A DNA stretch of 64,000 nt from positions 992,001 through 1,056,000 of the forward strand of contig NZ_CP010797.1 of the NCBI RefSeq assembly GCF_000954115.1. Reading direction: 5' to 3'. Below the pieces are notes generated by a model, which saw only the letters and a list, made by a program, of their open reading frames with translations, was not told where the DNA came from and did no database searches. Both the position numbers and the translations under genes were made by a program. How positions within the stretch are numbered: the first letter of the stretch is position 1; each line of letters starts with the position of its first letter. This stretch comes from Rhodococcus sp. B7740. GTDB lineage: Bacteria; Actinomycetota; Actinomycetes; Mycobacteriales; Mycobacteriaceae. This document shows positions 49,601 through 56,530 of the stretch, piece by piece.

Positions 49601-51378
49601 GCCGTGACGACGTCCTCGAAGGACGTCTCCCCATGCGCCATCGCAGCATCGAAGTCGGTTCCGGACGCATCGACAAAATCGGCGAACGAGTGCCGAACGT
49701 CGGGTCGGGACCGCAGCACCACGGTGTTGCCGTCACCCGCAGGCACGGCGATCGACACGTCGTCGGTGTTGGCCAGTCGCGAAAGCAACACGGCGAGAAC
49801 GGATTCGAGCACCACGAACGGAGTCGTGGAACGTTCGGCGGCCAACCGAGCCACTGCGGACCACGATTCGGATCCGATGGTCACCTCGTGGGATGCGCGA
49901 ACATGACCGATGCGCGAGGGGCGCGAACGGTCGGTCGGAAGATCGAGGAGATCGGGGGCATCGGCGAGCCGGTCGGTCCAGTAGGCGAGCTGGGCTGCGG
50001 CGCGACGTCGACGTTGGCCTTCGCGTGCGCTGTCCGGATGTACGTCGACAACGGCGACATCGGGTCCGGCCGCGATGAAGGATTGCACCATGTCGACGAA
50101 ACTCGAATGGTGTGCGGTGAGATCGTCGTCGTCGTACCGGTTGGGGTTGGCCCTGAAATCGACGAACGTCCTTGCCGGAGAACCGCTCTGATAGACGTTG
50201 ACCAGAAGGTCCTCGACAGGACCCGAGGTCACGATGTTGAATTCGCCGACGATCGAGCCGAGTTCGATCTGCTGATGGAACAGCATCATGTTGACCATCG
50301 GGCCGGACAGTTGCTTGTCGCTGCCCGAAGCCGCCAGCTCACGCCGGATGTCCTCGATGCTGAAACGCTGGTGCCGCAGGGCCCCCATCAATTCGAGCTG
50401 GACCTGCTGAACCAGCTCGCCGACGGTCGCGTCCTGGGGCACATGGATCGGAATGGGTGCGACGTTGACGAGCATCCCACCGGATCGGCGAAGCAGCGCG
50501 GTGGTGCGCGCGGACACCGGGATGTTGACCGAGACGTCCTCCCGCCCGGTCATCCGCGAGAGGTAGCAGCCGAAGGCGGCGATGAACACCGCGGCCGCGG
50601 TTCCGCCCTTGGTCGCGTCGGACGCTTCGAGCTCGGTGACGACATCGTCGGGTAGAGCGACGCTGCGCAATTTACTGGCGGCGATCGTGCGCCCGGCAGT
50701 GTTGGACAGGGTGGCTCCGTCGTGGATGTCCGCGGCGCGAGCGGTCCAGTACTCCTTGTCCGTCTCGAAGCGAGACGACGTCCGGTATTCCTGATCGAGC
50801 TCGTAGAGCCGCCGAAGCTCGGCCGCCTTGTTGGGGGCAGGCTCGACGTGTTCGACGGCCGCGGTGTACAGGGCTGCGGTTCGATTGACGAGCGTCATCG
50901 CACCGTAACCGTCGAGTGCGACGTGATGAATCTTGCTGTACCAGAGGTTGCGATCGTCCTCGACCTGAATGATCCAGCTCTCGACGAGTGGATCGTGCTC
51001 CATGTCGACAGGCTGCACGTAGTTCTCGTCGATCCAGGCCAGCGCAGAGGTCATGGGATCGTCTTCGCCGCGCAGATCCAGGTAGTGCACGGACTGATCG
51101 ATGGAGTGATCGACCATCTGGACCGGTTCGCCGTCCACCTCGGCCAGTCTCAGGTAGGCGGATTGAAATTCGTGTGCTGCGAGAGCCGACGCGTCCTGGA
51201 GAACGGCGATGTCCAGATCGCCACGGAGGTCGACGTATTGCGCGATACAGACCGGGACGTCAGGAGCCAGCTGTTGAGCGAACCACATGCCACGCTGAGC
51301 GGACGACAGCGGGAACCCGTTCTCGAAGCCAGGGCCGGTCGGAGGCGTCTGAGACCCACCGGTGATTGCGGCGCGCAT
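24613..51378 (-). CDS. Giant seven-module non-ribosomal peptide synthetase (8,921 residues)
   Basis: One uninterrupted gene encodes the full assembly line. The order is C-(half C)-A-T, C-A-T, C-A-T-E, C-A-T, C-A-T-E, C-A-T, C-A-T-TE; details are in the module entries. All seven C domains keep HHxxxDG, both E domains keep HHLVIDG, all seven carrier sites read LGGxS or IGGNS, and the terminal thioesterase has GWSLGG (S8745). C domains 4 and 6, which follow E domains, are of the D-accepting type ([11 protein letters not shown] / [18 protein letters not shown]). The product should be a heptapeptide with D residues at positions 3 and 5, containing Ser-2 and Thr-5. ATG 51378 is preceded by AAGGG at 7 bases and directly follows the TGA of a tiny ORF. 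No MbtH-like partner is seen. Confidence 0.97.
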   Translation of the reverse strand: MRAAITGGSQTPPTGPGFENGFPLSSAQRGMWFAQQLAPDVPVCIAQYVDLRGDLDIAVLQDASALAAHEFQSAYLRLAEVDGEPVQMVDHSIDQSVHYLDLRGEDDPMTSALAWIDENYVQPVDMEHDPLVESWIIQVEDDRNLWYSKIHHVALDGYGAMTLVNRTAALYTAAVEHVEPAPNKAAELRRLYELDQEYRTSSRFETDKEYWTARAADIHDGATLSNTAGRTIAASKLRSVALPDDVVTELEASDATKGGTAAAVFIAAFGCYLSRMTGREDVSVNIPVSARTTALLRRSGGMLVNVAPIPIHVPQDATVGELVQQVQLELMGALRHQRFSIEDIRRELAASGSDKQLSGPMVNMMLFHQQIELGSIVGEFNIVTSGPVEDLLVNVYQSGSPARTFVDFRANPNRYDDDDLTAHHSSFVDMVQSFIAAGPDVAVVDVHPDSAREGQRRRRAAAQLAYWTDRLADAPDLLDLPTDRSRPSRIGHVRASHEVTIGSESWSAVARLAAERSTTPFVVLESVLAVLLSRLANTDDVSIAVPAGDGNTVVLRSRPDVRHSFADFVDASGTDFDAAMAHGETSFEDVVTALGLPSSESYSPLAQVALRFGPSALPRDGVGMDLVVTVDESDDVAVVFDYATELFEAASMAQLARRLVRVLDAVIGEPDLRIGDVDLLSTAERARLAPVRGPRSVAGVVLPELLAGAVGVAGVGGVAVVSGSRSVSYGELDAASSRLARMLMSCGVGPGSFVALALSRSVESVVAVWAVAKAGGAFLPVDPKYPVDRIEHMLVDSGAVVGVTLGADVGVLSGVGGVSWVVLDDADVVADLAFRSSAPVLDAERSGVLRLDDAAYLIYTSGSTGVPKGVVVTHRGVGNLAAEERVRFGVGPSSRVLAFASPSFDASILEFVLAFSGGATMVIAPPLVFGGVELASLLAQERVSHAFVTPAALASVDPVGLESVEVVVTGGDVCAPELVARWAPGRRMFNAYGPTEATIFSSISSALVVGESVDIGSPTIGFAEVVLDSRLNPVPVGVVGELYLAGPALARGYHARLGLTAERFVANPFGGAGSRMYRTGDVVRWNASGALEYVGRSDFQVKVRGFRIELGEIDSVLAAVPGVDFVVTIGRESAAGATVLVSYVLPVAGAGVEADALREHAGSVLPAHMVPSAFVMLESIPLTPAGKLDRNALPEPELGSQGAFEAAETEYEAAVATVFRDVLEVDRVGVTDSFFDLGGNSLVATRLIARVNSALGTDLKVLDLFEAPTVRTLSERAEAKGASLHRRPALVAVDRPDSIPLSLAQQRMWFINQFDVSSPAYNIPLTVRLTGRLDVDAMAAAVGDVLSRHESLRTVFPTVGDLPNQVITPVEDVTGSNLPLDVVDVDAGSVDALVRAAATTGFDVTVDLPFRAVLYRTGSEDFVLSIVVHHIAADGASMAPLARDVMVAYGARSAGSAPVWEPLAVQYADFALWQHAVLGDESDSTSVASRQIEFWQSALADLPDVLPMPLDRPRPIRQSMRGSVTPFTIPADVAARLSSVAAEHDSTLFMVVHSALALLLARLSGTQDIAVGTPIAGRGDAALDDLVGMFVGTLVLRTQVEPQATFTELLADTRRSDLAAFDNTDIPFERLVDVLDPVRSTDHSPLFQVLLEFQNNAAVTLELPDLTVRFEEIGTDTAKFDLQLRVDQEPVDPSGALSASFTYATDLFDPETIDRFVDRFLRIVSTIGTSTDVRTADIDILSAAERELVLFEWNDTARLIEPPVHQQIPAGGADMTLSSLFDRQVQRSPYSTALVFEDEHITYLELDERANQLARHLISLGVTPESHVGLAIRRSIDLLVGMYAIVKAGGAYVPIDPDHPVERSSYVLSSAQPVCILTTSRDWINIPVATPVLAVDLLDVSDRDHSTITDSDRLGRLHGSNTAYVIYTSGSTGRPKGVAVTHSAIVNRLLWMQHEYHLEPADTVLQKTPATFDVSVWEFFWPLQVGAKLVVAEPDGHRDPVYLSRIIAQEHITTAHFVPSMLAVFAAGARAAECVSLRLVFCSGEALPPATASQFAQFSLAELHNLYGPTEAAVDVSYYHVTGRESVSIPIGAPVWNTRLYVLDASLRPAPIGAPGELYLAGVQLARGYVGRGDLTADRFVADPFGEPGERLYRTGDLVRWRADGELEYIGRTDFQVKLRGLRIELPEIEAVLLRSESVAQAIALVHKDPNTGETLVAYVVGAPGHAVDPAHLTAEAARRLPGYMVPSHVVVLDSLPVNASGKLDRKALPAPEFTVAASEFFGPENPVEEIVAGVFGDLLGMAQVSVTSSFFEIGGNSLIAMRLVARINAALGTDIGIRDLFDAPTVRALSAGIELGEHDAAAAPRLVPQERPDAVPLSLAQQRMWFINQYDTESAAYNVAFAMRLSGALDVDAMHSAIADVLGRHESLRTMFPLTDDAPVQSILDVESALPDLTPILANDERHVMELIADVAGSGFDVVADVPLRVRLVRVSENEHVLVMVVHHISSDGFSSAPLARDLMVSYSARAAGHAPSQEPLPVQYADYALWQRRFLGAESDPESLMAKQLAYWVETLSGSPEVLTLPTDRPRPAVASLRGDSVTFEIDASVHARLATVAAEHNSSSFMIVHAALAVLLARLSGTEDISVGTPISGRGDAALDELVGMFVNTLVLRTQVPGSMRFEDLLSDVRSVDLAAFTHSDVPFERVVDAVDPARSTAHAPLFQVMLEFQQTDRPTVTLPGLSIESIELPNDISNFDLQLTISEEFDASGAPVGIEAGFRYATELFDADTVRVLADRLVRVLDAVTAVPSIRVGDIEILSANEYDSLAPVRGPRSVAGVVLPELLAGAVGVGGVAVVSGSRSVSYGELDAASSRLARMLMSCGVGPGSFVALALSRSVESVVAVWAVAKAGGAFLPVDPKYPVDRIEHMLVDSGAVVGVTLGADVGVLSGVGGVSWVVLDDADVVADLAFRSSAPVLDAERSGVLRLDDAAYLIYTSGSTGVPKGVVVTHRGVGNLAAEERVRFGVGPSSRVLAFASPSFDASILEFVLAFSGGATMVIAPPLVFGGVELASLLAQERVSHAFVTPAALASVDPVGLESVEVVVTGGDVCAPELVARWAPGRRMFNAYGPTEATIFSSISSALVVGESVDIGSPTIGFAEVVLDSRLNPVPVGVVGELYLAGPALARGYHARLGLTAERFVANPFGGAGSRMYRTGDVVRWNASGALEYVGRSDFQVKVRGFRIELGEIDSVLAAVPGVDFVVTIGRESAAGATVLVSYVLPVAGAGVEADALREHAGSVLPAHMVPSAFVMLESIPLTPAGKLDRNALPEPDWSAQVTAGRDADNAVEKTLAGLFAEVLRLDRVGVDDSFFALGGDSIMSIQLVSRAKAAGLSLSPRDVFEHKTVAALAEVVASGDGTAPLVLEELPGGGVGDVPLTPIVAWMLDRTAVLDKHTQTAVLTLPVDIELDVLEATVQTVLDHHDMLRGVLHRGEHPTMEVLPAGSIAANSVVHRVASTTVRGEGFSEQATAEAEAAVGRLAPDSGVMIQMVWFDAGSEGSRLLVVAHHLVIDGVSWRILVPDLASAWAQIIGGNTPELAPVGTSMRRWSHGLREVTATRGDELAIWRDVLAQPDPLIGSRALDREIDVYRTVDKIEMTLSTDVTEGLLTALPDAFHGSVNDGLLAALALATAVWRRGRGVTVDDALISLEGHGREDHVVPGADLGRTIGWFTTIYPLRLTLAGLDLDDALAGGADAARLIKTVKEQLLAVPDHGIGYGMLRYLDEDGAAALRDFPAPQVSFNYLGRYSTDVPDELRGHGWLPVDDSGVGDSQDADLPVAAVLDINAVTTATPTGPRLEATFAFPTGVLAAAEVTELAELWRQALTALTQLAQRPGAGGFTPSDLDLVRLDQSSIDHLERVYPTLDDIWSMTPLQAGLLFHAELSDQSVDAYIVQLVLELRGSVDEARFRRAARALLRRHANLRTAFVHNDDGESIQIVHHDVDAPWSSIDLTGLDADDRAVELDRIEHDDRATRFNMAQAPLLRFMLITVAPGEWRLVMTNHHILLDGWSTPLLLKDLLTLYVVDGDDTVLPRVPAYRDYLSWLAKRDRSSALAAWTDALAGLSEPTLLTPVESRRQESTLAGRSLVSLDVEQTDRLRSVARARGVTMNSMVQASWALVLGTLTGRSDLVFGATVSGRPPEVSDVEAMVGLFINTLPVRIVLDPSETLGEYLERVQAEQAALLDHHYLGLTDIQRAVGPAVAFDTLTVFESYPMDRAGLSAETDLAGMRVHDVHDGSDTAQYPLTLVAMVDDRLHIEAKYLPELFEHSVVEATVDRIVRVLDAIATDTGRLVGSLSLLSDDELVRLAPVQGPAAEAVRLLPDILTAATAGNLHGTALWNDGRTVDYAELDAQSSALARTLIARGAGPETVVALAVPRSIESVLGIWAIAKTGAAFLPIDPNYPRDRVEHMLVDSNASLGLTVSAHTSAVEGLGSARWTVLDHDDTRADIAGHSTAPVLDGDRIRPIHIDQVAYLIYTSGSTGVPKGVTVTHRGLANLAEEERTRFEVTPDARVLAFASPSFDASILELLMVLSGAATMVIAPTSVYGGAELAQLLATQQVTHAFVTPAALASVDPEGLTELRVVATGGDVCPPELVARWAPGRRMFNAYGPTEATIFSSVSDQLHIDSTIDIGSPTIGFSEVVLDSRLHPVPVGVAGELYLAGPALARGYHCRFGLTAERFVANPFGEPGARMYRTGDVVRWTESGTLEYVGRSDFQVKVRGFRIELGEIDAVLTDDPSVEFATTVGVDGPAGNTILVAYVLPRSGEQIDAVSLRSHVSNSLPTHMIPTAFVALESIPLTPAGKLDRNALPAPDLHLGDDSRAPRNDTEQVIADIFGEVLGIDGGVGIDSSFFDLGGDSLSATRLTARVNAALDTTISVRALFEAPTVESLAVRVHSDPTGTERRPALVAKPRPDSIPLSLAQQRMWFINQFDVDSAAYNIPLAVRLTGRLDIDAMSAAVGDVLERHESLRTVFPSHGERPEQKILDAQTVRTDLAVVDLDADEIVSAISASAATGFDVTTDLPFRAVLYRVAADEFVLSIVVHHIAADGASMAPLARDVMVAYGSRVATVAPMWAPLDVQYADFAIWQRTVLGDEADPASLAAQQLDFWKTALADLPDVLPLPLDHPRPTRQSMRGNSVRFEIDRATHSALVESARANEATVFMAVHAAWSILMARISGTEDIAVGTPIAGRGEAALDDLIGMFVGTLVLRTQVTPGLSFTDLLRATRTADLAAFDNTDVPFERLVDVLDPARSTDRSPLFQVLVEFQNNTSAALELPELTVEAVDIDAHVAKFDLQLTVAEQYDESGAPAGMTAAITYAVDLFEESSVREFSARFGAVLDSVTTDPERAIGDIDLLLPGELDAMTGEWNHAGLVASDATLADRFATAAARYPDSRAVVFGDHVLTYAELDDRSSRLARLLVQRGVTSESLVAVAMPRNEQLIVALLAVIKSGGGYLPIDVSYPADRLAFMLEDASPVCVISTVADSAAVPASDLDVLEIDSPELIAELDVMSGAPLTDADRSGGTSADSIAYVIYTSGSTGRPKGVQIAHRNVATLFANTADLFDFDDRDVWTMFHSYAFDFSVWELWGPLLHGGTLVVVDYYTARSPELFRELLVREKVTVLNQTPTAFYQFAEADRVATGNLAGTADSDLSLRYVIFGGEALDLGQLARWYARHDESAPTLVNMYGITETTVHVSHLALTEQFAASASASVIGQAIPALHVAVLDTRLNPVPPGVTGEMYVSGAQLSRGYLGRAGLSATRFVADPSGDPGARMYRTGDTARWNRDGALEYLGRSDMQVQLHGFRIELGEIESALLAYDGVAASVVSVRDDGSGDRLIGYVVAEAGRTLDHSAVLDFVGHSLTSYMVPAALIVLDELPLTANGKLDRRALPAPDFSANVTESRLPATEVESILAGLFADVLGLDTVGVDDSFFALGGDSIMSIQLVSRAKAAGLVLAPRDIFERKTVAALAEVVVLGGDAVVLEELDGGGVGSLPLTPVVRWMLDRSTDFGRYTQTALLQLPVGIETETLERTVQAVLDRHDMLRSRLYQDADGIWHEEVSPIGTVSAASVIHAVSVDSVDGAAFSSRAATELDAAADRLIPADGVMVQMVWFQGPNGSGRLLVVAHHLVIDGVSWRILVPDLATAWSQIIAGDAPALAPIGTSMRRWSTGLAEVTASRADEIGLWQRILSGADPTIGSRPLDKRIDVDATVQRIRTSLPVEVTERLLTTVPNVFRGSVNDGLLAGLALALTAWRRERGAAVSSALITLEGHGREDAVVPGADLGRTVGWFTTIFPVRLDLGSVDVADALSGGDSAGALIKAVKEQLLEIPDHGIGYGMLRYLDSAGTEALSDFAAPQVSFNYLGRFSTGSTEGMADVGWIPVADAELGDAQNPDMPVPAALDINAVTTSTPDGPQLDATFAFPAGILDPDEVDRLIELWTQALTAITEHASVQGAGGLTPSDLELVDIDQRSIEVLEQQFPDLDDVWSLSPLQAGLLFHARLAGEVGSDTAGVDAYMVQLGLELRGVVDAERMHSAVNKLVSRHPNLRAAFVHNSAGESLQIVQSSVTVPWAEVDLRGEADVDSALEAVLAADRGVRFEMDSAPLLRFTLITLADDHWRLLLTNHHILLDGWSTPLVVKELITLYVTESDDSMLPRVPAYRDYLAWMRQRDVAISTAQWVSAMAGVEEPTLLVTGDRGRQLSTVSSETERSLSIETTAALRDFAARRGSTLNTLVQTAWGIVLATLTGREDVVFGATVSGRPPEVPGIEGMIGLFINTLPVRVTLDRAETLGALVDRVQAEQAALLDHHYLGLTDIQRAAGAGVAFDTLTVFESYPVDRAGASAATDFAGMQVTDILGTDAAHYPLTLVSSVDERLNLKAKYLPELFEIEDVHAIVDRVERVLDAVLADEQQPLARLSLLADAELGSLAPVFGLEGRSTRLLPEIFSDAAAVDPDAVAVRSVDGELTYRELDRQSNRLARILLGHGVRTETFVALGIARSIESVLTVWAVAKSGAAFVPVDPNYPADRIEHMLADSGASFGVTTRSHLDDLPSTVPWIVLDDLATDGPNAVSDEPIADDERHGRVTLSSAAYTIYTSGSTGVPKGVVVTHSGLDNFATEQRERYRVTKDSRTLHVSSPSFDASVLEYLLAFGVGATMVIVPPTVYGGAELASLLAEESVTHGFITPSALASVDPAGLDTFADVVVGGEAVPAELVTKWAPGRNLFNGYGPTEATIMSNISAPMVAGEPVSIGGPVRGVYEVVLDSRLQPVPTGVVGELYLAGVGLARGYHDRMGLTAERFVADPFGAPGARMYRTGDVVRWSPDLTIEYVGRSDSQVKVRGFRIELGEIDAALSAHPAVDFAATFGTPGPTGATVLVAYVRLTGDDPAETVDTFDTAVLRDHLAAALPSHMVPSAIVVLESIPLTPVGKLDRAALPVPEFGTATSYREPSTPAELTVAAVFAEILEVGRVGADDGFFELGGDSLSATRVIARVNAEFGTSIGVRTIFETPTVSGLASAVGSADPRTQRPALVAATRPEHIPLSLAQQRMWFINQFDTSSAAYNVPLVVKLTGRLDTAALADAVVDVLGRHESLRTTFPDGPEFPVQLVHPAAEVAPAVESERIDAAVLTDRVALLAGRGFDVTTEIPVHVELFEVLDADNDASEDPVFVLAMVVHHIAADGASMAPLARDVVLAYSARSAGQAPNWQPLPVQYADYTIWQRSLLGDEQDASSVAAAQLEHWSTALAGLPDLLPLPTDRPRPTTQDFRGGRVRFTVDADIHRALVAVTREQNVSMFMVLHAAFAVVLARLSGTDDIAITTPVAGRGDAALDDLVGMFVNTLVLRSRVDESATFDDLLNQVKTHDLDAFDHTEMPFERIVEVLNPTRSTAYAPLSQVALSFQNNEKASLELPNLRVEGFDFDVPVAKQDLQLLLSETFDDQGRPSGFEAAFDYATSLFDASSVEAIAARLIRVLDAVGRDRHTVVGDIELLGADEQRTLVPARGNADAAVRTWPELLAAAVALDPYAVAVTYRGISLSYADLDSWSNRIARMLIDYGVGPETFVALALPRSIESVLSVWAVAKTGAAFLPVDPNYPADRIAHMLEDSHAAMGLTDIDNRASLPDTVPWLVLDDPETSAELSRYPADAVTDADRTATLHIDHPAYLIYTSGSTGRPKGVAVRHRGLANLQAEVIERFRPTRDSRVSHIASPSFDASIYELTMAFGVGATVVIVPPGVFGGGDLADLLESEHVTHAFLTPAALSSIDETRLGTVRVLAVGGEACTPELVAKWAPGRKMFNGYGPTETTIQASVGGPLVPGGTVDVGKPGTGFRFVVLDARLRPVPAGVSGELYIAGPGTARGYLGRFGLTSERFVADPFGTPGDRMYRTGDVVRWGSAGAVEFVGRSDFQVKVRGFRIELGEIDSALTEHEQVGFAATIGHTAASGDTVLVSYVLAADGESVDTEALRDRVAKVLPRHMVPSAIIELDDIPLTPVGKLDRRALPVPELTVSTTPYRAPGTDVEAAIADAFAQVLGVERVGMDDNFFELGGTSLVATKIVPAIENAIGVRVPLQALFVDPTPAGLAARVAADADAGGADLDSVFGVVIPLRGSGSKAPLFCVHPGIGLSWGYAGLVSHLSDDRPVYGLQLPSIVEGSSFGSIRDLAHRYADEIHAVQPVGPYHLLGWSLGGSLAHAIAVELRSTGSDVATLALLDSYVDGHDGEQAEGALSVENLLAGLGLDLSAQASTEPLTYERGVELLDESLGQTTGVSADHLRRINAGFENSTRMMAEFIPDVFDGDVLFFSATKGASDGIVRSPQEWRPYVTGDIVIHDVDVFHNEMTNADAANVIGPVVDSHLGNTPE
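28601..31800 (-). other. NRPS module 6: D-accepting C, A6 (code D-A-L-F-V-G-G-I-M), T6
   Basis: The C domain begins [16 protein letters not shown] (about residue 6549) with HHILLDG near 6687. A6 (about 6985-7497) has [25 protein letters not shown] and [16 protein letters not shown]. The code resembles A1/A3 and A4 but has Gly and Met at two pocket positions, so a related but different hydrophobic residue is likely. T6 is FFELGGDSL near 7541. No epimerase is present. Confidence 0.85.
31801..36480 (-). other. NRPS module 5: C-A-T-E predicted for threonine
   Basis: The C domain starts [16 protein letters not shown] (about residue 4976) with HHIAADG near 5102. A5 (about 5430-5955) has [26 protein letters not shown] and [15 protein letters not shown], giving D-F-W-N-I-G-M-V-H-K, the known threonine signature. 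T5 is [14 protein letters not shown] near 5998, and the E domain (about 6056-6523) has HHLVIDG near 6187. D-Thr (or D-allo-Thr) is expected at position 5. Confidence 0.9.
36481..39680 (-). other. NRPS module 4: D-accepting C, A4 (code D-A-L-F-A-G-A-I-F), T4
   Basis: The C domain begins [16 protein letters not shown] (about residue 3929) with HHILLDG near 4059, the form that follows E domains. A4 (about 4363-4870) is a relative of A1/A3 with one pocket change (Val to Ala at the position matching GrsA residue 299). It has ordinary GC-rich codon use, unlike A1/A3, so it shows what the local version of this A-domain family looks like. T4 is FFDLGGDSL near 4914. No epimerase is present. Confidence 0.85.
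39681..44280 (-). other. NRPS module 3: C-A-T-E, same A domain as module 1
   Basis: The C domain begins [16 protein letters not shown] (about residue 2378) with HHISSDG near 2503. A3 (about 2825-3330) is the same protein as A1 except for three residues missing at its N-terminus, so the same amino acid is expected. T3 is [14 protein letters not shown] (near 3374), the DxFFxLGGDSI form that goes with epimerases. The E domain (about 3436-3899) starts [11 protein letters not shown] and has HHLVIDG near 3565, followed by NYLGRYST, so it should be active and deliver the D form. Confidence 0.87.
41387..42903 (-). repeat. 1.5-kb duplicated A-domain block, copy in module 3
   Basis: This 1,517-bp block matches 47792-49317 with the only difference seen being a 9-bp deletion (three residues) near its right end. 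It spans an entire adenylation domain, from the C-A linker ([10 protein letters not shown]) to the A10 region (LDRNALPEP). The coding strand is unusually rich in G and T (GTG and GGT codons) compared with flanking domains, which use GTC and GGC. Confidence 0.95.
44281..47510 (-). other. NRPS module 2: C-A-T predicted for serine
   Basis: The C domain starts [16 protein letters not shown] (about residue 1298) with HHIAADG near 1429, an L-accepting type. A2 (about 1755-2268) has [25 protein letters not shown] and [15 protein letters not shown]; aligned by eye to GrsA this gives D-V-W-H-F-S-L-V-D-K, the known serine signature. The carrier site is FFEIGGNSL near 2316. No epimerase follows, so L-Ser is expected at position 2. 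Its hydroxyl is a possible macrolactone or iron-ligand site. Confidence 0.88.
47511..51378 (-). other. NRPS module 1: starter C, half C, A1 (code D-A-L-F-V-G-A-I-F), T1
   Basis: The first C domain (about residues 20-460) begins [15 protein letters not shown] and has HHVALDG near residue 152; this pattern resembles starter-type C domains such as that of EntF, so an acyl or aryl group may be loaded from a separate carrier. Residues about 463-685 repeat only the C-terminal half of a C domain ([19 protein letters not shown] onward) without HHxxxDG. A1 (about 687-1196) has [11 protein letters not shown] and [13 protein letters not shown]1 is FFDLGGNSL near 1238. The A1 DNA is part of the 1.5-kb duplicated block. 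The code fits no standard signature I know; a hydrophobic residue is the best guess. Confidence 0.85.
47792..49317 (-). repeat. 1.5-kb duplicated A-domain block, copy in module 1
   Basis: This 1,526-bp block is the partner of 41387-42903 and carries nine extra bases (Val-Ala-Gly repeat in [11 protein letters not shown]). The sequence changes abruptly at both ends: upstream flanks differ from the first base before GGTTCGGGGAGTGC, and downstream flanks differ directly after GAACCGGAGCCAG (plus-strand reading). The pattern indicates recent duplication or gene conversion. Confidence 0.95.
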
Positions 51379-51537
51379 TCAGATGCCCTTCGGCGGCACG
51401 GTCACGACGACGAAGGCCGACGTCGAGTCGATCGACTCGGAGCCCTCGGGTCGGTTGGGAGTGTCGAGCCGCGGCGGCCTGTGCGCGCGATTGAGCAATT
51501 CTGGCTTCCGTTCTGGTCTGCGTTCGTGTCGTTTCAC
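51379..51537 (-). CDS. Tiny ORF abutting the NRPS start codon
   Basis: A 52-residue ORF runs from GTG 51537 to a TGA that touches the NRPS ATG (TGAATG), in the same frame as the NRPS. Codons in its second half are strongly coding-like (CTCGACACTCCC, then TCG, GCC, TTC, GTC, GTC, GTG, ACC, GTG). The peptide is basic at first (KRHERRPERKPEL) and ends with SAFVVVTVPPKGI. It is not an MbtH protein. It may be a real small protein, a leader peptide coupled to NRPS translation, or the remnant of a longer NRPS N-terminus cut off by the stop codon. Confidence 0.45.
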   Translation of the reverse strand: MKRHERRPERKPELLNRAHRPPRLDTPNRPEGSESIDSTSAFVVVTVPPKGI

Positions 51538-51779
51538 ACACGTTCGGTGGTGATATGGCTCTGTATCAATTCGTCACGCATCACCGATCGGATTGAAACA
51601 GGGAGAGAACCCGGTTCTACCGGATGGAACAAACCGTGAGTTCTACGAATGAGTGTGTGGTGACTCTCGAATCCATTGTCCTGTACGACACGAACTCCCC
51701 TCCCCGCCAGGCGTACGACACGCTCGACACTGTCGGCGTCGGTGCAGCGCTCACATACCAACGCGAGACTGTCGGTCAT
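51534..51779 (-). CDS. Small ORF overlapping the next tiny ORF by GTGA
   Basis: An 81-residue frame starts at ATG 51779 and stops at TGA 51534, sharing four bases (GTGA) with the GTG start of the next ORF. The peptide contains LALVCERCTDADSVERVVRLAG, with a CxxC pair, and a mixed C-terminus. Codon quality is only moderate and declines toward the end, and no good ribosome-binding site is seen. I do not recognise it. If it is not translated, the interval is simply the NRPS promoter region. Confidence 0.25.
   Translation of the reverse strand: MTDSLALVCERCTDADSVERVVRLAGRGVRVVQDNGFESHHTLIRRTHGLFHPVEPGSLPVSIRSVMRDELIQSHITTERV
51606..51618. promoter_or_regulatory. Dyad in the NRPS upstream region
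   Basis: AGAACCCGGTTCT is an inverted repeat with six-base arms and one central base, 228 bp upstream of the NRPS start codon. It is a possible operator; it does not match the IdeR/DmdR iron box or the actinobacterial LexA box. Confidence 0.3.
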
Positions 51780-52044
51780 CCACTGGAAGTCGAGCCCGGA
51801 AATCCCGCGTCGAGCATCCCAGCGGCTTACAAAGATACAACATCGGCAAGGTTCTTTTGGACGGTAATCATAAGAACCATCGATCGCCGTCTCCAGCCTG
51901 TTACAGAAGTGACCGCGAGTGCCACTCGAACAGATGCTATTCGGTCGATCGAATGACTCCGCGTGCCGGGTCGAACGGCTTTGCCCTACTCGTATCCGAC
52001 TCGGCGACGCGAAAAACCCACTGTTCACCGACTCGGCGATTGTT
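51780..52044. other. Intergenic region between lnt and the NRPS locus
   Basis: The 265-bp stretch is AT-richer than its surroundings (for example ACAAAGATACAACATCGG) and probably carries the NRPS promoter on the minus strand. A plus-strand frame of 110 codons (51624-51956) crosses it, with no recognisable motifs and no clear ribosome-binding site, and is not called. Confidence 0.4.
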
Positions 52045-53637
52045 TCACGAGGTGGAACGGCGGCGCCCGGACAGAAGCGTTGCGCCGAGTGCTCCGACGG
52101 CTGCCAGACACAGCACCAGTTCCGATCCGACGCCGATTCGTGTCGCGACGGTGAGGGACTGTCGCAGTACGACACTGGACACCAGCACGTCAGGGGTGAA
52201 CAGCGGCGTCTGCTGCAGAACGTGTCCGTCGGGCGACACGATCGCGCTGACGCCGCTCGTCGCCGCCACCACAACTGTTCTCCCGTGCTCGACGGCGCGC
52301 ACTCTGGACATCGCAAGTTGTTGGTAGGTCATTTCGGTGTCACCGAAGGTCGCGTTGTTGGTGGGTATGGCGATGAACTCTGCGCCCGATCGGACCGATT
52401 CCTCGAGGGCGCGATCGAATGCGACTTCGTAGCACGTCGCTATTCCGGCCGCTATTCCCCCGGCGCGCACCACTCCATTTCCGTCGCCGGGGACGAAATA
52501 ACCCGCTCGGTCGGCATATTCCGAGAACAAGCGGAAGAAACTTCGGAATGGCAAGTATTCGCCGAACGGTTGAATTATCTTCTTGTCGTGCCGCTCACCG
52601 GGCCCATCGGTACCGTTCCACGCAATCACCGAATTGGTGTTCGTGCCATCGGCATTGACCAGTACCGTGCCGACGAGAATCGGAGCCCCCACGGCCACCG
52701 ACGCCTCTGTGATGAGAGTCGCAGCGTCGGCATTTCTCAACGGATCGATATCGGACGCATTCTCGGGCCATATGACGAGATCCGGAGCAGGCTGCCTGCC
52801 GGCCTCGACGTCAGCGGCCAACGTCATCGTCTCCCGCACGTGATTGTCCAGCACCGCTCGCCGCTGTGCGTTGAAATCCAGACCCAGCCGCGGAACGCTT
52901 CCCTGGACCGCCGCGATCGTCACCGTCCGTTCGTCGCCCTCCGGTGCGTCGTTGCTGTGCAGCGTCGGTAGCAGCATCAGCGCCACGATGGACGCCACCG
53001 TCGTTGCGGCGACCGGTCCGAGGTACGAACGCACTCCTCCTCGTCGACCGACCGCGAACAGCAGAGCAGCCGCTCCGGTTCCGGTCAGCGCCACCCCGAA
53101 ACCGAGCAACGGTGCACCCCCGATGCTCGCCAAGGGAAGCAGCCAGCCCTCGGGTTGTCCGAATGCCAGTCGACCCCACGGAAAGCCACCGAAGGGAACA
53201 CTCGATCTGAGCCATTCGGTCAGGCTCCAGGCCAATGCCATGGACAACGGCCACCATGCACTCCGTGCCGCCAACACCCCGAGCACTCCGAACAGGCCGA
53301 CGAAGACCGATTCGGCGAGGGCGAGCGCCAGCCAGGGCATCGGTCCCACGTACACACCGATCCATGGGAGCAGCGGAACGAAGAATCCCAGACCGGCGGC
53401 ACAGCCGTAGCCGAATCCCGCTTTCAGCGATACCGAACCACGGCCGCCGAAGCCGGTCAGAACGAGGGCCAGTAGCGCGATACCCAGCGGTGCCAGGAAC
53501 CACAGGGTTCGCGGCGGAAAGCTCACGAATATCAGCGCACCACCGGCAACGGAGAGCGCAGTGGACAGTGCGGCCCGGCGCAGCCGCTCCGCCGATGACA
53601 CCACCGTCTCGACACCCGAAGCGGACTCAGTTCTCAT
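52045..53637 (-). CDS. lnt: Apolipoprotein N-acyltransferase
   Basis: This 530-residue integral membrane protein has an N-terminal block of about seven helices (LSVAGGALIFVSFPPRTLWFLAPLG to about residue 240), a periplasmic nitrilase-like domain (about 245-495) and a final helix (SELVLCLAAVGALGATLL). The catalytic triad is complete: E292 in WPENASD, a Lys in RHDKKIIQPFGEY, and C402 in ATCYEVAFD. It adds the third acyl chain to lipoproteins, as known for Lnt of mycolic-acid-containing actinobacteria. The ATG at 53637 overlaps the end of the amidohydrolase gene by 11 bp, so they are co-transcribed. Confidence 0.95.
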   Translation of the reverse strand: MRTESASGVETVVSSAERLRRAALSTALSVAGGALIFVSFPPRTLWFLAPLGIALLALVLTGFGGRGSVSLKAGFGYGCAAGLGFFVPLLPWIGVYVGPMPWLALALAESVFVGLFGVLGVLAARSAWWPLSMALAWSLTEWLRSSVPFGGFPWGRLAFGQPEGWLLPLASIGGAPLLGFGVALTGTGAAALLFAVGRRGGVRSYLGPVAATTVASIVALMLLPTLHSNDAPEGDERTVTIAAVQGSVPRLGLDFNAQRRAVLDNHVRETMTLAADVEAGRQPAPDLVIWPENASDIDPLRNADAATLITEASVAVGAPILVGTVLVNADGTNTNSVIAWNGTDGPGERHDKKIIQPFGEYLPFRSFFRLFSEYADRAGYFVPGDGNGVVRAGGIAAGIATCYEVAFDRALEESVRSGAEFIAIPTNNATFGDTEMTYQQLAMSRVRAVEHGRTVVVAATSGVSAIVSPDGHVLQQTPLFTPDVLVSSVVLRQSLTVATRIGVGSELVLCLAAVGALGATLLSGRRRSTS

Positions 53638-55222
53638 GGATGACCTGTCCGCGATGCACGGTCATCGAGCACCGTGGAGCCGTGGACGACGGGTCGAGAC
53701 CGGGCAAGGGAGATACCCCCGCGCGTGGGTCCGTCGACCACCGTTGCACGCTGTCCTTGGGTGCTCGGACGACGAGCTCGTCGACCTCCCACACCGCAAA
53801 GGACGCGGGTGCCCCCGGCACCAATGTCCCTGCCAATCCGTCTCGGACTCCGCCCGCGCGCCATGCTCCGCGGGTGGAGGCCGAGAATGCGGCCCGGGGC
53901 GAGATGGCACTGCCCGGCGTGCGGTGATCGACCGCCGCCCTGACCGTCGCCCACGGATCGAGTCGGGTGACCGGCGCATCCGACCCGAACGCGAGCGACA
54001 CCCCCGCCGACGCCAAGCGCGCGAACGGATGCAGCGCCGACGCCCGGTCTGCGCCGAGCCGTGCCGAGTACAACCCTTCCGTGCCGCCCCACAGTGCGTC
54101 GAACATCGGTTGCATGCTGGCGATCACGCCCCACGACGCCAATCTGTCGGCCTGTTCGGGTGCGACCATGGCCAGATGTTCGAGCCGGTGCCCGCACGCG
54201 GCGACGGCAGGAGTTCCGAGTTCGGCCACCACCTGCTCGAATGCAGTGACGGCAGCCGAAATCGCCGCGTCACCGATGACGTGGAAACCAGCCTGCACTC
54301 CTGCCGTCGTGCACGCCGAGATGTGTGCGGTGATCGCATCGACGTTCTCGTACGACACGCCCGATCCGGCATCGTCGGCGTACGGCGACGACAACCATGC
54401 GGTCCGCGACCCCAGCGAGCCGTCGACGAAGATGTCGCCGGCCAACCCGTGGGCACCGGTGCTCTCGAGAAGCTGTCGGGCCTGCTCGGCCGTCTCGACC
54501 AGCTCGCCCCAGTATCCGCGCACCTCCACTCCGTGTCGGGTGGACATCAGTTCACGGAAGTCGTCGATCCCCGACACGACCGGACCGGCACATTCGTGGA
54601 CAGCGACGATTCCCTGCGCCGCAGCACTGTCGAGCGCAGCCGTTCGAGCCCGATCCCGGGTATCGGCCGTCATCATCGACCGCGCGGTCAGCCGGGCGAG
54701 GTGATGAGCGGCAGCGGTGAGCGGAGACTGCCCCGCGAAGCCGCTGGTCGATTCGATACCGGCGGCGGCAACGCGCAACGGCGTCGAGACGGCGGCCGAA
54801 TGCGCATCGATGCGAGCGAGATACACCGGGCGCCCGGGCGCCGCCGCATCGAGGTCGGCTGTCGACGGTGCGCGACGTTCGGGCCACTCGGTTTCGTCCC
54901 ACCCGTGTCCCCAGACGAGAGCGTCCAACGACGACGATGCGTGGTCGGCGAGCACCCGCATACAGTGTTCGAGCGAGATACAGTCGGACAGATCGAGTCC
55001 GACCAACGACAGCCCCAGGTCGGTGACGTGCACGTGAGTGTCCACGAACGCCGGTGCCACGAAGGACCCGGCCAGATCGGTGATGCGGACCCCTGGGTGG
55101 AGTGCTCGCCCGGTGCGATCCTCACCGATCCAACTGACGATTCCATCGGTCACGGCCATGGCGGTGGCGTCGGAAGCCATCGGACTGTAGATCCGTCCGC
55201 CGCAGAACAATTCGGTGGTCAC
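53627..55222 (-). CDS. YtcJ/NfdA-like amidohydrolase
   Basis: This 531-residue protein belongs to the amidohydrolase-3 family. The metal-binding HxH is in FVDTHVHVTDLG (about residue 63), a His follows in WGHGWDE, the later metal ligands lie in FHVIGDAAI and CGHRLEHLAM, and the Asp lies in LAFGSDAPV. Members such as NfdA remove formyl groups from N-substituted formamides, and many have unknown substrates. It sits 17 bp downstream of the fxsA-like gene and overlaps lnt; whether its function is connected to lipoprotein processing is unknown, and the arrangement may only reflect co-transcription. Confidence 0.9.
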   Translation of the reverse strand: MTTELFCGGRIYSPMASDATAMAVTDGIVSWIGEDRTGRALHPGVRITDLAGSFVAPAFVDTHVHVTDLGLSLVGLDLSDCISLEHCMRVLADHASSSLDALVWGHGWDETEWPERRAPSTADLDAAAPGRPVYLARIDAHSAAVSTPLRVAAAGIESTSGFAGQSPLTAAAHHLARLTARSMMTADTRDRARTAALDSAAAQGIVAVHECAGPVVSGIDDFRELMSTRHGVEVRGYWGELVETAEQARQLLESTGAHGLAGDIFVDGSLGSRTAWLSSPYADDAGSGVSYENVDAITAHISACTTAGVQAGFHVIGDAAISAAVTAFEQVVAELGTPAVAACGHRLEHLAMVAPEQADRLASWGVIASMQPMFDALWGGTEGLYSARLGADRASALHPFARLASAGVSLAFGSDAPVTRLDPWATVRAAVDHRTPGSAISPRAAFSASTRGAWRAGGVRDGLAGTLVPGAPASFAVWEVDELVVRAPKDSVQRWSTDPRAGVSPLPGLDPSSTAPRCSMTVHRGQVIHEN

Positions 55223-55239
55223 GAACGACCAGTGTGCCC

Positions 55240-55776
55240 CTACCGGTGTGGCTTCCGGAAATCCCCACCGGCGGGATCGAACCGGTCCGCCTCGATCACC
55301 TGTCCCTCGAGGATCAGCGCAGAACCGGATGCATTCGGCGCGCGAGTACTCCTGTCGACGTCATCGTCGAGGATCTCACCGTCGATGACGGTGGGGCGCA
55401 TGCGCCGAGTCGCGGTCGCAACCTGCGGCAACCAGCGTGCGGCGGCCCACATCACCGCTGGGCGTAGCAGCCACCTGGTCGGCGGGATCATCAACAGCAA
55501 TCCGATCACCGTGGTCACCAGACCCGGCACGAACATCGCGACCGACCCTGCGGCGAAGAGAGCTCCATCGGCCACGGCTCCGCCGGCCGATCGTTCGCCT
55601 CTCGATGCCCTCTGCAGACCGTCCAACACGCGTCTGCCCTGCGATCGCACCAGCAGTGACCCGACCAGCGATCCGCCGATCAGCAACACCACTGTCCAGA
55701 GCACACCGAGTGCGCTTCCCAGGGCGACCAGCGCTGCGACCTCGACCACGACATAGAGTACGAACAGAGCGAGCAT
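55240..55776 (-). CDS. FxsA-family membrane protein
   Basis: This 178-residue protein has the typical FxsA order: a first helix pair (LFVLYVVVEVAALVALGSALGVLWTVVLL, about residues 4-32), the conserved GSLVGSLLVRSQGRRVLDGL, a second pair (FAAGSVAMFVPGLVTTVIGLLLMIPPTRWLL) and a polar C-terminal tail of about 60 residues. E. coli FxsA relieves exclusion of phage T7 by the F plasmid; the native role is not known. It is the first gene of the fxsA-amidohydrolase-lnt operon. Confidence 0.9.
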   Translation of the reverse strand: MLALFVLYVVVEVAALVALGSALGVLWTVVLLIGGSLVGSLLVRSQGRRVLDGLQRASRGERSAGGAVADGALFAAGSVAMFVPGLVTTVIGLLLMIPPTRWLLRPAVMWAAARWLPQVATATRRMRPTVIDGEILDDDVDRSTRAPNASGSALILEGQVIEADRFDPAGGDFRKPHR

Positions 55777-55826
55777 GACGGTCCTTTCTTCGCTTCATCG
55801 GTACAACGCGCGGGGCATCGAAATCG

Positions 55827-55853
55827 CTCCCGGTGTGACCGGTTTGCCGGGAG
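55827..55853 (-). terminator. Hairpin after the response regulator gene
   Basis: The arms CTCCCGG and CCGGGAG enclose 13 bases, 4 bases after the response regulator stop codon and 50 bp before the fxsA-like start. It probably separates the two-component operon from the fxsA operon. Confidence 0.55.
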
Positions 55854-55857
55854 ATTC

Positions 55858-56514
55858 TCAGGAACCCGGCCGCACGAGTCCGGTTTCGTACGCCAGCACG
55901 ACCGCCTGGACTCGATCACGGACACCCAATTTCGTCAGAATTCGGCCGATGTGGGTCTTGATCGTCGCCTCGGACAGATGCAGTGCGGTCGCGATCTCCG
56001 CATTGGACAAGCCGGTCGCCAGGTGCACCAGCACCTCGCGCTCACGGCCGGTGAGAGCGTCGAGAACGGAGGCGTCGGTGGTCGACGGAGTCTGTGCGAC
56101 GAACCTCGAGAGCAAGCGCTTGGTCACCTTCGGTGAGACGACGGCGTCGCCTGCGGCCACGCTGCGAATCGCGGAGACCAGGTCCTCCGGTGGAGTGTCC
56201 TTGAGCAGGAATCCACTGGCCCCCGCCCTGAGTGCACCGAGGACGTGTTCATCGAGATCGAAGGTCGTCATCACCAGAACCTTGGCGTCCGAACCGGATT
56301 CGGTGATGGTGCGGGTAGCGGTCACGCCGTCGACACCGGGCATCCGGACGTCCATCAGCACCACCGCCGGTGCCAGTCTCGCTACGGCTTCGACGGCACT
56401 TGCCCCGTCGGCCGCCTCCCCCACCACCTCGATGTCGTCCTGTGCCTCGAGCACCATGTTCAATCCCATGCGCATGAGTTCCTGGTCGTCCACGACGACA
56501 ACGGTGATCGACAC
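55858..56514 (-). CDS. NarL/LuxR-type response regulator
   Basis: This 218-residue protein has a receiver domain (residues 1-125) with the acidic pair DD near residues 9-10, phosphoacceptor D55 in VVLMDVRMPG and the Lys in FLLKDTPP. The C-terminal LuxR HTH (about 150-212) contains LTGREREVLVHLATGLSNAEIA. It is encoded 16 bp after the histidine kinase stop, so the two form one operon and a cognate pair. The target genes are unknown; the divergent TSUP gene is an obvious candidate. Confidence 0.95.
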   Translation of the reverse strand: MSITVVVVDDQELMRMGLNMVLEAQDDIEVVGEAADGASAVEAVARLAPAVVLMDVRMPGVDGVTATRTITESGSDAKVLVMTTFDLDEHVLGALRAGASGFLLKDTPPEDLVSAIRSVAAGDAVVSPKVTKRLLSRFVAQTPSTTDASVLDALTGREREVLVHLATGLSNAEIATALHLSEATIKTHIGRILTKLGVRDRVQAVVLAYETGLVRPGS

Positions 56515-56530
56515 CGACCCAACCTAGCCC

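Noticed and set aside
46450-50655. A 1,401-codon plus-strand open frame antisense to the NRPS
   Set aside because: Its translation is a low-complexity run of Arg, His, Thr and Pro caused by the skewed codons of the duplicated A-domain block and by high GC; the minus strand carries clear NRPS motifs across the same interval. The same holds for the 882-codon frame at 40489-43137 and the 1,001-codon frame at 36874-39879.
51624-51956. Plus-strand ORF of 110 codons upstream of the NRPS
   Set aside because: It has no recognisable motif, mixed codon quality and no convincing ribosome-binding site; the region is better explained as promoter DNA with tiny minus-strand ORFs.
51379-52044. Iron-box (IdeR/DmdR) or LexA-box regulation of the NRPS
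   Set aside because: No TTAGGTTAG...CTAACCTAA-type or TCGAAC...GTTCGA-type repeat was found in the upstream region, so siderophore-type control is not supported by the sequence.
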